A stretch of 64,000 nucleotides of DNA from Myxococcales bacterium (GCA_016703425.1 JADJCA010000011.1:186001-250000), one strand, 5' to 3'. Numbered from the stretch's first letter, positions 51,666 to 60,433 are shown. Notes: generated from the letters alone by a model not told the origin. Translations and numbers: made by a program.

Positions 51666-53107
51666 AGGGATCGGTCTCCTCCGTTGGTTCCGCCCTCTCC
51701 GTCGACGAAACGGAGGGAGTGATCGCGGTCGTCGTCAGAAGCATCATCGATGGCCAGAAGCGGCCCCCACTTGTCGTGAGCACCACGGAGGGACTGACTG
51801 AAGGCCTGGCCGATGCCGGTCATACGGAGCGGCGACGACGCGAAGGCACCCGGGGAAGCGGCGAACGCGCCGGCAAGCGCATCGACCTGGTCGTCGTGCA
51901 CGTCGCCGGCCCCGGTGAACGAGACGATCTCGCTCACGAACGCGTCGAGCCACGGGGCCGAGTTCGGCAGGAGCACGCGACCCGCATTCCACTTCGCGGC
52001 CACGGGCTGGGCTCGGGTGAACTTGTCCCCAATGGCAGGCCGGGCGTCGATGCTGAGGCCTTGGCTTCGCATCATGTCGACGGTCCCCTTCTCCGTGCCA
52101 CTCACGAACGCCGTAGCCCGCGCGCCGCCCCATCGATCGCGAAGGCCCTTGAGCGCGCCCATGAACTCGGGAGCGCGCACTTGCAGACGAAGCACCTCAA
52201 GCACGAAGTGAAGCGAGTCGCGGCCGCGGCCCGTCGTGCCGAGGACAACGGCGACGGAGTAGTCGGCCCGCGTCTTCGTCGAATAGGCGAGGTCGACGCC
52301 AATTCGCACGTCGAGGCCATCGCGCGGAGGCGCGGCGTCGAAGACGTGAACGTCTTGGAACAAGGCGCCGCCGCGGGGCATCGGCTGCCCCTGGTAGAGC
52401 GACGCCCATCCGTACGCGCCAATCTGCTCTTGGATGGCCCGAAGGCGCTCGACAGAGAACCGCTCGGGCCAGAGGGCACGGCCATGACCGTCGATTGCGG
52501 GGAGGCACACGTTCGCCCATCCGTCGCGGATGAGAGAGCCGGCCAGGTCGTCGGGATGCCACCGCGTTTGAATGACAATCGCGGAGCCGTTGGGCTCGAG
52601 CCGGGTGAAGGCGACGTCGTCGAACCACTCGCGCGTCTGTTGACGGCGGAGCGAGCTCTCCGCTTCGACGCGGTCCTTTACCGGGTCGTCGACGAGGAGG
52701 ACGTCGAAGCCCTCGCCAGTGATGCCGCCGCCAATGCTCGTCGCCCACACCCCGCCGTCCTCGACGCCCGTGCGCCAGTCGTGCTTGGACGCGGAATCCT
52801 CGGAGACGGTGACGTGTGCCGCGATGGCGAGCTCACGGGCCTTGCGGGACTTCTTCTCGGCGAGCCGCTGGGCATAGCTCACATACGCGATCTGGGCGTC
52901 GGGCCGCTGTAAGAGCCACCAAGGGATCGCGTGGAGTACAGACTCCGTCTTCGCGTGGCGCGGAGGCACCGACACGACAGCGCGAACGGGCTCGACGAGG
53001 GCGCGCTCAAGGACCTCGAGGAACGGGCGAAGGTGCGTCGGCGCGACGTAGCGCGGCGAGAGAAGCGGAATGAACCGCTCAAGCGAAGCGATGCGGCGGG
53101 CCTTCAC
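51662..53107 (-). CDS. Phage terminase large subunit
   Basis: A 481-residue packaging motor. The ATPase part has a Walker A variant, VPPRHAKTE (about 47-55), and Walker B with catalytic acid VLLVDDP (136-142). The nuclease part has GVDLAYSTKTRADYS (acidic 272 and 282) and HDDQVDALAGAF near residue 405. This is the layout of TerL proteins with an N-terminal motor and a C-terminal RNase H-like nuclease. It cleaves and packages DNA into a prohead. Its presence without capsid and portal genes is notable. It overlaps both neighbours by 4 nt. Confidence 0.92.
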   Translation of the reverse strand: MKARRIASLERFIPLLSPRYVAPTHLRPFLEVLERALVEPVRAVVSVPPRHAKTESVLHAIPWWLLQRPDAQIAYVSYAQRLAEKKSRKARELAIAAHVTVSEDSASKHDWRTGVEDGGVWATSIGGGITGEGFDVLLVDDPVKDRVEAESSLRRQQTREWFDDVAFTRLEPNGSAIVIQTRWHPDDLAGSLIRDGWANVCLPAIDGHGRALWPERFSVERLRAIQEQIGAYGWASLYQGQPMPRGGALFQDVHVFDAAPPRDGLDVRIGVDLAYSTKTRADYSVAVVLGTTGRGRDSLHFVLEVLRLQVRAPEFMGALKGLRDRWGGARATAFVSGTEKGTVDMMRSQGLSIDARPAIGDKFTRAQPVAAKWNAGRVLLPNSAPWLDAFVSEIVSFTGAGDVHDDQVDALAGAFAASPGAFASSPLRMTGIGQAFSQSLRGAHDKWGPLLAIDDASDDDRDHSLRFVDGEGGTNGGDRSL

Positions 53108-53682
53108 GGCTTCCCCTCCGTTTCGCCACTCGTCGCCTCAAACCATGGCGGGAGCGCACCGCCGTGCGTGGCCTTGCGCGCCTGCGCCTCGCGCACCGCG
53201 AGCTCGTAAGCCGCCAACAGGTTCTGCCGGCTAGCGTTCGCTAGCTGGCTCGCAGTCTGAAGCGTGGCCGCGTCGCCGCTGACCGCACCGCGCGCGAACA
53301 GGAAGCGCGAACTCGCAAGCTGAAGGGCGGCGCTGGCCACCATGGTCGACGGGCCCGGACCACATGTGCCACCGGCCTGAAGCGCGAGCGCTTCGACGTG
53401 GCTGCGAAAAAACTCGTCGGCGGCGACCTGGAACGGGCGGAAGTCCGACTCGGCGGCGAGCTCAGCGAGGCCAAGCCCAGCCACGAGGCGCGCCTTGTAG
53501 GCCTTCTTGAAGCCCCCCAGGGAGCCCAGGCGCTTGGCGGACTCTGGATCGGCGACCGTGCCATCCCGGCGACGACGCACCGGCTCCGGCACACCCGGCA
53601 CCGGCGCCGGAAGCTCGTCGGGCGGCAAGACCTCGATGCGGGGCACGCCCGCTCCGTTTCCGTGGCCAGTGCGAAGTGTCAT
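53104..53682 (-). CDS. Probable terminase small subunit
   Basis: A 192-residue protein from ATG 53682 in a TGATG junction. The part after residue 45 (DPESAKRLGSLGGFKKAYKAR) is basic and helical, suggesting DNA binding, and the C-terminus is helical. Position directly before the large terminase gene supports the call. The sequence match to known TerS families is weak. Confidence 0.55.
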   Translation of the reverse strand: MTLRTGHGNGAGVPRIEVLPPDELPAPVPGVPEPVRRRRDGTVADPESAKRLGSLGGFKKAYKARLVAGLGLAELAAESDFRPFQVAADEFFRSHVEALALQAGGTCGPGPSTMVASAALQLASSRFLFARGAVSGDAATLQTASQLANASRQNLLAAYELAVREAQARKATHGGALPPWFEATSGETEGKP

Positions 53683-53987
53683 CAATGCCTCCGCGCATCG
53701 ATGCGCTCGACGGGCAACCACCAAAGGCCCGCGTCGTCGTCGGCGACGACGAAGACGGGGAGCGAGCGCGGACGGCGCGCGCCGAGATGTCGGGCGTAGC
53801 TGTCGAAACCGGCCGAACGAAGCCAACCGATGAACTCAGCGCGGGGAAGCACGCGAACGCCCTCGGGTTCGGCGCTGTCGATGTAGCAGGCGAGCGTCTC
53901 GACCGCGGCGCCGCGTCGCATGAAGGCTGCGAGCTGCCGCCGGAGCGAAGCGAGACGGGCGACGGCCAGGTGGGGACCCGTGGTCAT
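53682..53987 (-). CDS. Small phage protein, unknown
   Basis: A 101-residue protein starting at ATG 53987 with a GGAGG site eight nt upstream. The longer open frame is antisense-like and not used. It has a folded appearance (CYIDSAEPEGVRVLPRAEFI, LPVFVVADDDAGLWWLP). No family is recognised. Confidence 0.55.
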   Translation of the reverse strand: MTTGPHLAVARLASLRRQLAAFMRRGAAVETLACYIDSAEPEGVRVLPRAEFIGWLRSAGFDSYARHLGARRPRSLPVFVVADDDAGLWWLPVERIDARRH

Positions 53988-54021
53988 CGTCGCGCCTCCA
54001 CACCAGCGCAACGGGCGGCGG

Positions 54022-54342
54022 TCACGGCCAAAGCTCCTTCTCGAGCCGTTGGCGAAGGGCCTTGAGACGGAACCGGTCGCCAGCCCCAGGCTTCTCGAGC
54101 TCGAGCCAATCCTCGACCCGCGCGAGCGCGACCGACATGGCTTCCCGCGCGCGGCGCCTCGTCCCGAAGTCGGCGGGCGTGAACCCCGAGGCGCGGTAGC
54201 GCTCCGTGACACGTAGACGCGTCTCGGCGGCCAGGACGGCCCGGAGTACCTCCGGCCATGCGATCGGCGTTCCTGGCGAGGGGGTCGACTTTTGCGAGCT
54301 TGTTTTCTCGAGGCGCCGTGAGGGCGCCGGATCGGTGTTCAT
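54022..54342 (-). CDS. Small phage protein, unknown
   Basis: A 106-residue protein from ATG 54342 with ribosome site GGAGGG. The N-terminus is polar and likely disordered; the rest is helical with DNA-binding-like basic patches (TRRRAREAMSVALARVEDW). It may be a regulator or a DNA-packaging helper. A gap of about 280 nt without a gene separates it from the helicase fragment. Confidence 0.5.
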   Translation of the reverse strand: MNTDPAPSRRLEKTSSQKSTPSPGTPIAWPEVLRAVLAAETRLRVTERYRASGFTPADFGTRRRAREAMSVALARVEDWLELEKPGAGDRFRLKALRQRLEKELWP

Positions 54343-54624
54343 GCTGCCCTCCGTCGCGGTGACGCGGGGGAGGCCCGGACCGCATGTAAGTGCTCGAAAG
54401 CTCGTCGCCCGGGGAAGAGCAGGCCACCGGAGCAGCCGCAAAGCGGCCGCCGGTGAGCCGGCTAGCCTCGGTTCCTCGACGCCGCAGCGGACTGCTCATC
54501 CGGTGAATCCGGCTGAAACGACCCTCCCCGCTTGGCACGAACGTGAGCCAGAGCAGGCCAAGTGCAGAATGCACGGGTTTACTGAAGCCAGATTCCGGGG
54601 CTCCCGTGACTTGTGCCACCGGGC

Positions 54625-56237
54625 TCATTGCGCGACTCCTTCCACGAGGAGGTCGTCGAAGAAGCCCGGCTCGTCTTCCGTGGGGGTGTGGGGACGCGTG
54701 AGGTCCGGATCCCGGTTAGGCCGATCATGTGGAACTTCGTCTTGGGAACTAACCGGAACATGGTCACCACAGGACCCCACGTCCCCAACGGCTCGAAGCC
54801 CCGAGGTCCGCTCGGCCTCCGACAGGAGGCGTACTCCGCGCCAAGCGTCCAGGAACTTCGCGCCGTCGCGCTTGGTGGCGTCGGTGACTCCTTGTTCCCT
54901 GAGCTTTGCCGCGAACTTCTTCGCGTCCACTGGTCGGAAACCGTTCTCTTCGCACCACTCCGTGTAGACTGCACGAAGTAGCTTGCGGGTCTCAACGTCG
55001 CCGCGTGCACCGAAGACGCACCGGAGCCGGAAGAACTCGCCCACGAGGTCGCTCTCGTCGCGGTAGTCGGCCGTCGCCTTGGTCACCTCGGGAGGCTCAC
55101 CGAGGCCACTGGCCTGCCACTCGAGACAACCGCGGACAGCCCACGCGAGGATGCCCGGCAGCTCCTCGCGCAGCTTGTCTACGAGGAGCGGATCGCGCTC
55201 GGCGGCGGGGATCGTCACGGTCCACGGGATGAGCCGTATGCGCCGCCAGATCCCCTCATCGTCGCCGCGAACGCTCGGCCGATGGTTGCCCGCGATGAAG
55301 AGCTTGTGTGAGGCGCGAAGGACCAGAAGTCTTCCGACATGCGGCGAGCGCTGATTTCGTCGCCCCCGGTGAGGTCCTTCACGAGGCCCTCGTCGAAGGC
55401 ACGGCCCTCTTCGATTTCGGCGCAGGCCACGAAGCGCGCCCCGAAGAGCACCGTTAGCTCCGTCGGGTGTCGCTCCCCTCGAGAGCGAAAAAGGAGCCCG
55501 CGCGGGGCCGTGACGGCGTAGTCGCCCATCATGGCGCGCGTCGTCGCGATGTACGTCGACTTGCCGTTGGCGCCGCCACCGAACAGGAAGCCGAGAACGT
55601 GCTCGCGGATGACGCCCGTCAGGGCGTAGCCCGCCATGCGCCGGAGGAAGGCGATCATTCCCGCGTTGGCGCCCATCGCGCGCCCGAGAAACGCATCCCA
55701 CGCCGGGCACTTTGCTCTCGGGTCGTAGGCCACCGGTGAGAGCTTCGTGATGAGGTCGTCGCGACTGTGGGCGCGGAGCTTGCCGCTGCGTAGGTCCAGG
55801 GTTCCGTTCGCCACGTTGAGGAGCCACGGATCGGCGTCGAGCCGGTCGTGCGTGACAGCCACGGCCTCATCGGCGCGGGCGAGATCAACCATCGCGTGGA
55901 GGCGCGGAGCGGCCTGCGACTTCAGCGCCCACTTCCAACCATCTTCGGCCGAGCGGTGCCGCTTCTCAGCGCGTCGCTTCGCCTTGTCGTCGTCGCGGCC
56001 GACCTGCTCGAGTTCGGCCATCGCCGCCGTGACAGCGCCGCGCGCGTCACTGGCCATGGTGCGCGCGGTGTCGGCCGCGAGTCGTAGCGCCGCGTCGGTC
56101 TCGTCGAGTCGCCACCGGCGGCCGTCATAGACGAGCCAGCGCGACCACTTCGCGACGTGACGAACGTCGGCCCCGTGGAGCTCCACGAAGCGTTCAGCGT
56201 TGCGGAGGTCGGTGCCTTCGATGGTGAGCCGACTCAT
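54625..56237 (-). pseudogene. D5-type primase-helicase, interrupted by a frameshift
   Basis: Two minus-strand frames join near 55318. The first (from ATG 56237) has D5_N-like sequence and Walker A FGGGANGKSTYI, then TGGDEISARRMSEDFWSFAP. The second resumes at HKLFIAGNHRPSVRGDDEG and continues to RRIRLIPW and the stop at 54625. Such enzymes normally read FTPTHKLFIAGNH, so one base is missing (or two are extra) between FAP and HKLF. The intact product would be about 537 residues, an SF3 helicase that unwinds the element's origin. It overlaps the primase-polymerase gene by 4 nt (ATGA). Real mutation or assembly error cannot be told apart here. Confidence 0.78.
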
Positions 56238-57064
56238 GACGCGCGCCTCCCCTCGAGGAGGGCGCCGTGCGGCATCGTCCCGCGCTCGCGCGCTTGCCGA
56301 ACCTTTCGCCGAAGCTCGTGCTCGGACCACGGCGGGGAGCACGACTTGTTCCAATTACGGAGAAGCTCCAGCGACTCTCCGTCGGAAAGCCCGAATCCCC
56401 TCACGAGACGTTGGGCGACGACGAACGTATGGGCGTGCCCGTTGGCGCCCGAGATCGCGGGGGCAATCTTCTCGAGGTAGCGGCGCGCCCGATCAAACGC
56501 GTCCGGCGACGATGGCGATGCGGGGGCGCACGGCGCCGGCTCGACGCTGCGCCGAGTGGCCAGCTCCACAAGCCAGGCGGGCGCCTTGGCGATGGGTGTC
56601 CCAGGGGGCGAGTCCCACGCATAGCTTGCCGCGGTCACGCTCGGAGCAACGAGGATGTAGCGCCTCGCGAACCCCTGCTCGTCGGCGCCGTGCAAGAAGT
56701 CGAGTCCCGGCCCGAGCTTGCCGCGGCAGTCGACGCCGCTTGGCATGAGAAACAAGTGATGCGCGCCGCCGCCGCCCGTGCGCGCGGTCTTGGTTGCGGG
56801 GAGCGGGCCATGCGCCTCGAGGATGCGCGCGAGCGTCTTGTCGCCCCCGCTCCGAGGGTCGACGTCGAGGACGGCAAGGGGCGGCGTGACCGCTATCGCG
56901 AGATTCGCGGACGGCCATCGTCGCGCCCACTCTTCGATGCGCGGCTCGAGCCGAGTGGCGTCCTTGACGCCGTGCTTCAGGAGCGGACGCTTCCCGCCCG
57001 GTTCGACGGGGAGAACGAAGAAGCCGAAACGCGCGTAACGCAGCGCGGCGACGAACCAGTTCAT
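56234..57064 (-). CDS. Primase-polymerase (Prim-Pol, AEP superfamily)
   Basis: A 276-residue protein from ATG 57064. The start RYARFGFFVLPVEPGGKRPL, the metal-binding LDVDP (Asp67, Asp69) and TGGGGAHHLF (about 95-105) are the Prim-Pol hallmarks. In phage and plasmid replication such domains prime DNA and work with the D5-type helicase, which here is the next gene and overlaps by ATGA. The C-terminal part (after about 200) may be a primase C-terminal domain (PriCT-like), suggested by the repeated basic helices near the end. Confidence 0.82.
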   Translation of the reverse strand: MNWFVAALRYARFGFFVLPVEPGGKRPLLKHGVKDATRLEPRIEEWARRWPSANLAIAVTPPLAVLDVDPRSGGDKTLARILEAHGPLPATKTARTGGGGAHHLFLMPSGVDCRGKLGPGLDFLHGADEQGFARRYILVAPSVTAASYAWDSPPGTPIAKAPAWLVELATRRSVEPAPCAPASPSSPDAFDRARRYLEKIAPAISGANGHAHTFVVAQRLVRGFGLSDGESLELLRNWNKSCSPPWSEHELRRKVRQARERGTMPHGALLEGRRAS

Positions 57065-57507
57065 GCCGCGGCTCCGCTCTTCGTGAGCTCGAGCTCTTCC
57101 CAGCGCGAGAGAATTCCGAAGGCCAGCCGAGCCGCGACCTCGGGATTCTCGGCGAAGAGAACGGGGCACGCATGGCGACCGACGAGGGAGGCGACGGTCC
57201 CGAGAATCGCGTTCGGATGAATGCGCCCGCGAAGCTCGACGAGGTCCGAGAGCTTCGCCTCGACAATGATGGCCCGACGCTCGAGAGAGGCGAGGCGCTC
57301 GAGCTGCCGGTCACGCCGCTCGGCGTCAAAGAACGTTCCCAGGAAATCCGCGGGCGCCTTCCTCTCTACTGCCGCGCGAGGCGCGAGGATGGGCGTCGAG
57401 TAGTCGCCCGCGGGCAACGCGACGCGGACGATCTCGACGATGTCGCCGAACGTCCAAGGCGTTTGCTCGCGCGTGTCGACGACGACGGCGCGAAGGAGGT
57501 GGGGCAT
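57061..57507 (-). CDS. ERCC4-type nuclease
   Basis: A 148-residue nuclease. The active site is clear: VVDTREQTPW (Asp11, Arg13, Glu14), LPAGDYS (Asp35) and VERKAPADF (Glu48, Lys50), the GDxnERKx3D motif of the XPF/ERCC4 group. It has no helicase or HhH domain, so it probably cuts branched DNA during replication or recombination of the element. ATG 57507 is preferred, with a GGAGG site; GTG 57510 is also possible. It overlaps the primase-polymerase gene by 4 nt. Confidence 0.88.
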   Translation of the reverse strand: MPHLLRAVVVDTREQTPWTFGDIVEIVRVALPAGDYSTPILAPRAAVERKAPADFLGTFFDAERRDRQLERLASLERRAIIVEAKLSDLVELRGRIHPNAILGTVASLVGRHACPVLFAENPEVAARLAFGILSRWEELELTKSGAAA

Positions 57508-57695
57508 CACCGGACCTCCGCGGTCGAGGCCACCGCGCGGGACAGGTCGAGGCGTCGCTCGAGGAGCGCTATGCGCTCCTCAATGGCGTCGGCGAACTCG
57601 ACGTGCCCTTCACCGTCGACCACGAAGAACGCGGCGCGGAGCGATGCCAGTTCGGCGCGGATGTCGAACCCGAAGAACGCGACATCGACCCTCAT
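57507..57695 (-). CDS. Small protein in the replication module
   Basis: A 62-residue protein (start ATG 57695, GGAGG seven nt upstream). It begins MRVDVAFFGFDIRAEL and continues as a helix with Glu/Arg heptads, a possible oligomerisation or regulatory subunit. No domain is recognised. Overlaps of 4 nt on the upstream side and 1 nt (TGATG) on the downstream side show coupling. Confidence 0.62.
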   Translation of the reverse strand: MRVDVAFFGFDIRAELASLRAAFFVVDGEGHVEFADAIEERIALLERRLDLSRAVASTAEVR

Positions 57696-58045
57696 CGCCC
57701 GCCTCCCGCGACCTTGGTCGCCCCGAGCTCCGCGAGCACGTCGGCGAAGGCGTCGCGCGGGCCACTCGCTGGCGCCGCTGGCGCTTTCGCTTGAGGCTCG
57801 GCGGCATGGGCCGCGAGCCAAGCGTCGAGGTCCTCGCGACGCACAAGGACCCGCTTGCCGGCTTTTACCGCGGGCAGCTCGCCCGAGCGAACGAGCCGAA
57901 GGTGCTTCGACTTGCCGAGAGGCGATGCATGCTGGTCTACGAGCTCGGGCGGCGGGGTCACCTCTGCGACGAGGGTGCCGCACACTTCGAGCAAGCCAGC
58001 GCGCCGCCGACAACGACCGCCACGATTGCACCGGTGCACTCGCAC
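57692..58045 (-). CDS. Helix-turn-helix DNA-binding protein (excisionase/MerR-like)
   Basis: A protein of about 117 residues from GTG 58045 (GAGG site). The core KSKHLRLVRSGELPAVKAG and KRVLVRREDLDAWLAAH are the winged-helix pattern of the excisionase/MerR-like HTH_17 group. The C-terminus is Ala/Pro-rich. It is the first gene of the replication operon, and the relatively AT-rich stretch at about 58074-58103 upstream could hold its promoter, though no clear box was assigned. Confidence 0.78.
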   Translation of the reverse strand: MRVHRCNRGGRCRRRAGLLEVCGTLVAEVTPPPELVDQHASPLGKSKHLRLVRSGELPAVKAGKRVLVRREDLDAWLAAHAAEPQAKAPAAPASGPRDAFADVLAELGATKVAGGGR

Positions 58046-58170
58046 GTGAGCCTCACGGCGCCCGCAGCCTTGATGTTATTCCGTATCGATGTAGAGTTCA
58101 TGGGTCCTCGTTGGTGTCGAGGGCTCGGAGGCGTCGGGGGTCGAGTCCCGGCGCCTTCGGCGTTTGTGGT

Positions 58171-58389
58171 TTAGGCCGCTCGTTCACTCGCGGGCGGCAG
58201 GCCGGCGGGAGGGGCGAGACCGAGCTCGGTCATCGCGGCGGCAAGCTTCTGGCCGGCCCGGCCGCGAACAGCGTGAGCGCCTTCGGTGAGCGCTTTGGCG
58301 GCGGAGCGTGGGTCCACGTCCGCGGCGGCAGCGAGCTTGAGGACTGCGATTCGGTCGGCGGTGCCCATGGCGAGCACAGTGGGCGCCAT
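58171..58389 (-). CDS. Small HTH-like regulator
   Basis: A 72-residue protein (ATG 58389; 58368 also possible). The segment LKLAAAADVDPRSAAKALTE and VRGRAGQKLAAAMTELGL has the look of a LacI/Cro-type helix-turn-helix with the recognition helix in VDPRSAAKAL. It is probably a regulator of the early operon. No strong ribosome site is visible. Confidence 0.55.
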   Translation of the reverse strand: MAPTVLAMGTADRIAVLKLAAAADVDPRSAAKALTEGAHAVRGRAGQKLAAAMTELGLAPPAGLPPASERAA

Positions 58390-58428
58390 GCGGCTCGAAT
58401 CAAAACAGCTTGCCGGCGGCCGGCATTG

Positions 58429-59077
58429 CTAACGCTTTTTGAGACGTCGTGATTTCTCGACCCGAAGCGCCGCCGGGGTAGTGCGCGGCATCTCGAGACG
58501 TTCAGCCATCACTTCAATGATCGCGCGTTCGATTTCGCCAGCGGCCGAGGGCACCCCGTCGAGGGCTCCCGATCGCCTCGGTGGCCGGCCACGCCGAACC
58601 TTCACGCGCAACACGCGGCGGATCGCTTCCAGCCCGATCTTGCGGGCCTCCTCGAGAAAAGGCCCCCCCGCGCCGATGTGGTTCAGCACAGCTCTCGCGG
58701 CCCGTTCCTCGTCGTGCACGCCATCCCGGTGAGATTGCCGAACCGCCTCGAGGAACCGCTGCCGAACCTGCGTGAGACGCCGTTCGCGCGGGCGGAACCA
58801 AGATCGCGTGGACGCTACGAACGCGCTCAAGCTCCTCGAGAGCGGGCAGGGTGTCGATCGGCCCATCCACGCGAGCCTCGAGGTCTTCGAGCCATCGTCG
58901 AAGGCTGGGCAGCATTCGGGCGATCTCGCCGGCCCGAAGGAGTTCGACGGTTGTGCGGCGCGCCGCCTCGTCGGACGCCACGCCCTCGCGCTTCGCGCGT
59001 TCCTCCACGGGCGTCGAGCCCGCGCTCGACGCGGCTCGCTTGGAAGTCACCTCGCGCGCCTTCCGCTCTTTCGCCAT
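58429..59077 (-). pseudogene. Element gene split by a +1 frame break
   Basis: The frame from ATG 59077 (MAKERKAREVTSKRAA) runs with good composition to about 58790 (ILVPP), and a different frame then continues (RERRLTQVRQRFLEAVRQS) to the stop at 58429. Dropping one base from the G3 at 58790-58792 joins them to a product of about 215 residues. The product is helical and very basic, and may bind DNA. No family is recognised. Confidence 0.5.
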
Positions 59078-59133
59078 CGCCCTTGCCCCCGCACCGGGAA
59101 TGGTATCGCTCCACACAAGAGAAAGCGCGGCGC

Positions 59134-59445
59134 TCACGCATCACCCCGCGCACCGCGGGGTCCGCCTCGAGCTCGGCGACACGGGCCCCGAGGGCGCCCG
59201 CGATGGCTTCGTGCGCGGCGAGAAGGAGCTTCAGCTTCGATTGGGTGAGGAGGACGAGGTCGGCCACCGTGCCATCGTTGACGTTCTCGGACTCGTGCAC
59301 GGCGCCGATGGCGTCGACGAGGCTCTCGACTTCGGCAAACGCGCCGGCGACATCCCCCCGAATAGGAGACGGCCCGCCTCAGCGAAATGGGCGCCTCGAG
59401 GGCAACGGTCTCGAGTTCGAGCGCGCAGGTCGTACTGGTCTTCAT
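59134..59445 (-). pseudogene. Small element gene with apparent frame breaks
   Basis: The frame from ATG 59445 (MKTSTTCALELETVALEAP) switches at a G6 run (59354-59359) into one with natural composition (VADLVLLTQSKLKLLLAAHE, AGALGARVAELEADPAVRG). A second shift near 59144-59147 would end the gene, either at a TGA at 59141 or at 59134. The intact protein would be about 100 residues and strongly helical. End coordinate is therefore uncertain. Confidence 0.42.
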
Positions 59446-59524
59446 GGTCGGATCGCTTTCTGCGGCGTCGTAGGCCGCCGTCGACGTCCCTCCACGGAGA
59501 GGCGCCGAAGGCGGACCACGCCGC

Positions 59525-59758
59525 CTATCCCGACCGCCCCTTTCGCCTCGCCGTCGCGAGGTCGGCCACGCCTTCGCGCGCGAGCCTCCTTGCCTTGAGC
59601 TCCTCGGCCACTTGTGCGACGACATCGAAGCGACCCGCCGCCGTCGCTGCTTCGAGCGCCCTCGCGAGACCCTCCTCGACGCGGTCCCCGAACGTGGCTG
59701 CGCTTTGCGGCTGCTCACCGACCGGCAGCTCGCTACCGACGGCAACACGGTTGGCCAT
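59525..59758 (-). CDS. Small element gene next to the right attachment site
   Basis: A 77-residue protein from ATG 59758 (MANRVAVGSELPVGEQ). It is helical and Ala/Glu-rich at the C-terminus. The frame is open further upstream through the right attachment site, where it reads GRDLNPHALRRRNLKP, in the same frame as integrase. In the excised circle this frame would be fused to integrase. No domain is recognised. Confidence 0.55.
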   Translation of the reverse strand: MANRVAVGSELPVGEQPQSAATFGDRVEEGLARALEAATAAGRFDVVAQVAEELKARRLAREGVADLATARRKGRSG

Positions 59759-59807
59759 CTTCCGGATATCGTTAGCGTCGACTCCCGATGCGTCGTCCTC
59801 CGAGGGC

Positions 59808-59861
59808 TTTAGGTTCCGCCGCCGCAAGGCGTGGGGGTTCAAGTCCCTTCCCGTGCACTTC
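59808..59861 (+). repeat. Right attachment site (54-bp direct repeat)
   Basis: This is an exact copy of 43940-43993. It carries only the 3' part of tRNA-Leu from the anticodon loop onward, so it is not a functional tRNA. It marks the right end of the element and is followed by chromosomal genes. Confidence 0.9.
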
Positions 59862-59887
59862 CCTTGAGGCAACTCAGCCCGACACGC

Positions 59888-60433
59888 TCACTGCAAGAGC
59901 ACGTCGACCCTTCGATCCATCATCCAGCCCATCTCATCGGTGCCCGTGGCGTCGAGCTTGCCGCGGGACGTCTCGAGAAGGCTCCCGTCGGGAACGCCGA
60001 GGCGCCCCAGGTAGTCGCGCACGCTGCTCGCGCGACGCTCGCCTAGCGCCATGTTGTATTCAACTTCGCCGCGCGGATCGGCGCGGCCCACCAGCGTGAG
60101 ACGACGCCCTTGGAGCGGGCCCGTCGTGACACACGTCGCGATCTGAGAGAGCACGTCGCCGTCTTGCGAGGCGAGGACGCTCTCGTCGAAGGCGAACTTC
60201 GGCGCCGTGCCGACATCGTTGAAGTGCAGATTGCACACTCTGGCGATCTCCTCCGAGACGTTGAGGTTCGGCGAGACCGGCTCAACCTTCGGCGGGACCA
60301 CGAGCTTCGCCGACGTGAAGACCGGCGCCTCCACGACCGGCACCACCGCTTTCGGGCTCGCACAACCCGCTACGACGGCGAACGACATCGCCACGCCCCA
60401 CGCAACCGACCCACTCGATGAATTGTTGAACAT
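59888..60433 (-). CDS. Pal/OmpA-like lipoprotein
   Basis: A 181-residue protein from ATG 60433 with signal ending VAGCASP (Cys24). The C-terminal domain has the OmpA/Pal peptidoglycan-binding pattern: LVGRADPRGEVEYNMALGE, RRASSVRDYLGRLGV and DRRVDVLL. It probably anchors the outer membrane to peptidoglycan. TTG 60445 would add four residues; the ATG has a better ribosome site (GGAACGGA). Confidence 0.82.
   Translation of the reverse strand: MFNNSSSGSVAWGVAMSFAVVAGCASPKAVVPVVEAPVFTSAKLVVPPKVEPVSPNLNVSEEIARVCNLHFNDVGTAPKFAFDESVLASQDGDVLSQIATCVTTGPLQGRRLTLVGRADPRGEVEYNMALGERRASSVRDYLGRLGVPDGSLLETSRGKLDATGTDEMGWMMDRRVDVLLQ

Larger units (their letters stand above)
43940..59861. mobile_element. 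tRNA-Leu-integrated prophage-like or satellite-like element, about 15.9 kb
   Basis: The element lies between two exact 54-bp copies of the tRNA 3' part. All its genes are on the minus strand, with integrase at the tRNA end. Modules run right to left: regulators, ERCC4 nuclease, primase-polymerase, helicase (frameshifted), small and large terminase, short unknown genes, tape measure, tail hub, a three-gene cargo cassette, and a ribbon-helix-helix protein next to integrase. I see no portal, major capsid, head protease, connector or lysis gene. Size and gene content could fit a phage satellite that depends on a helper for heads, or a prophage with deletions. Several frame breaks support decay or assembly error. 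Confidence 0.85.

Noticed and set aside
59759..59872. The start of the right-end gene at the att repeat
   Set aside because: The part before ATG 59758 is tRNA antisense (GRDLNPH type); it matters only as a frame continuous with integrase in the excised circle.
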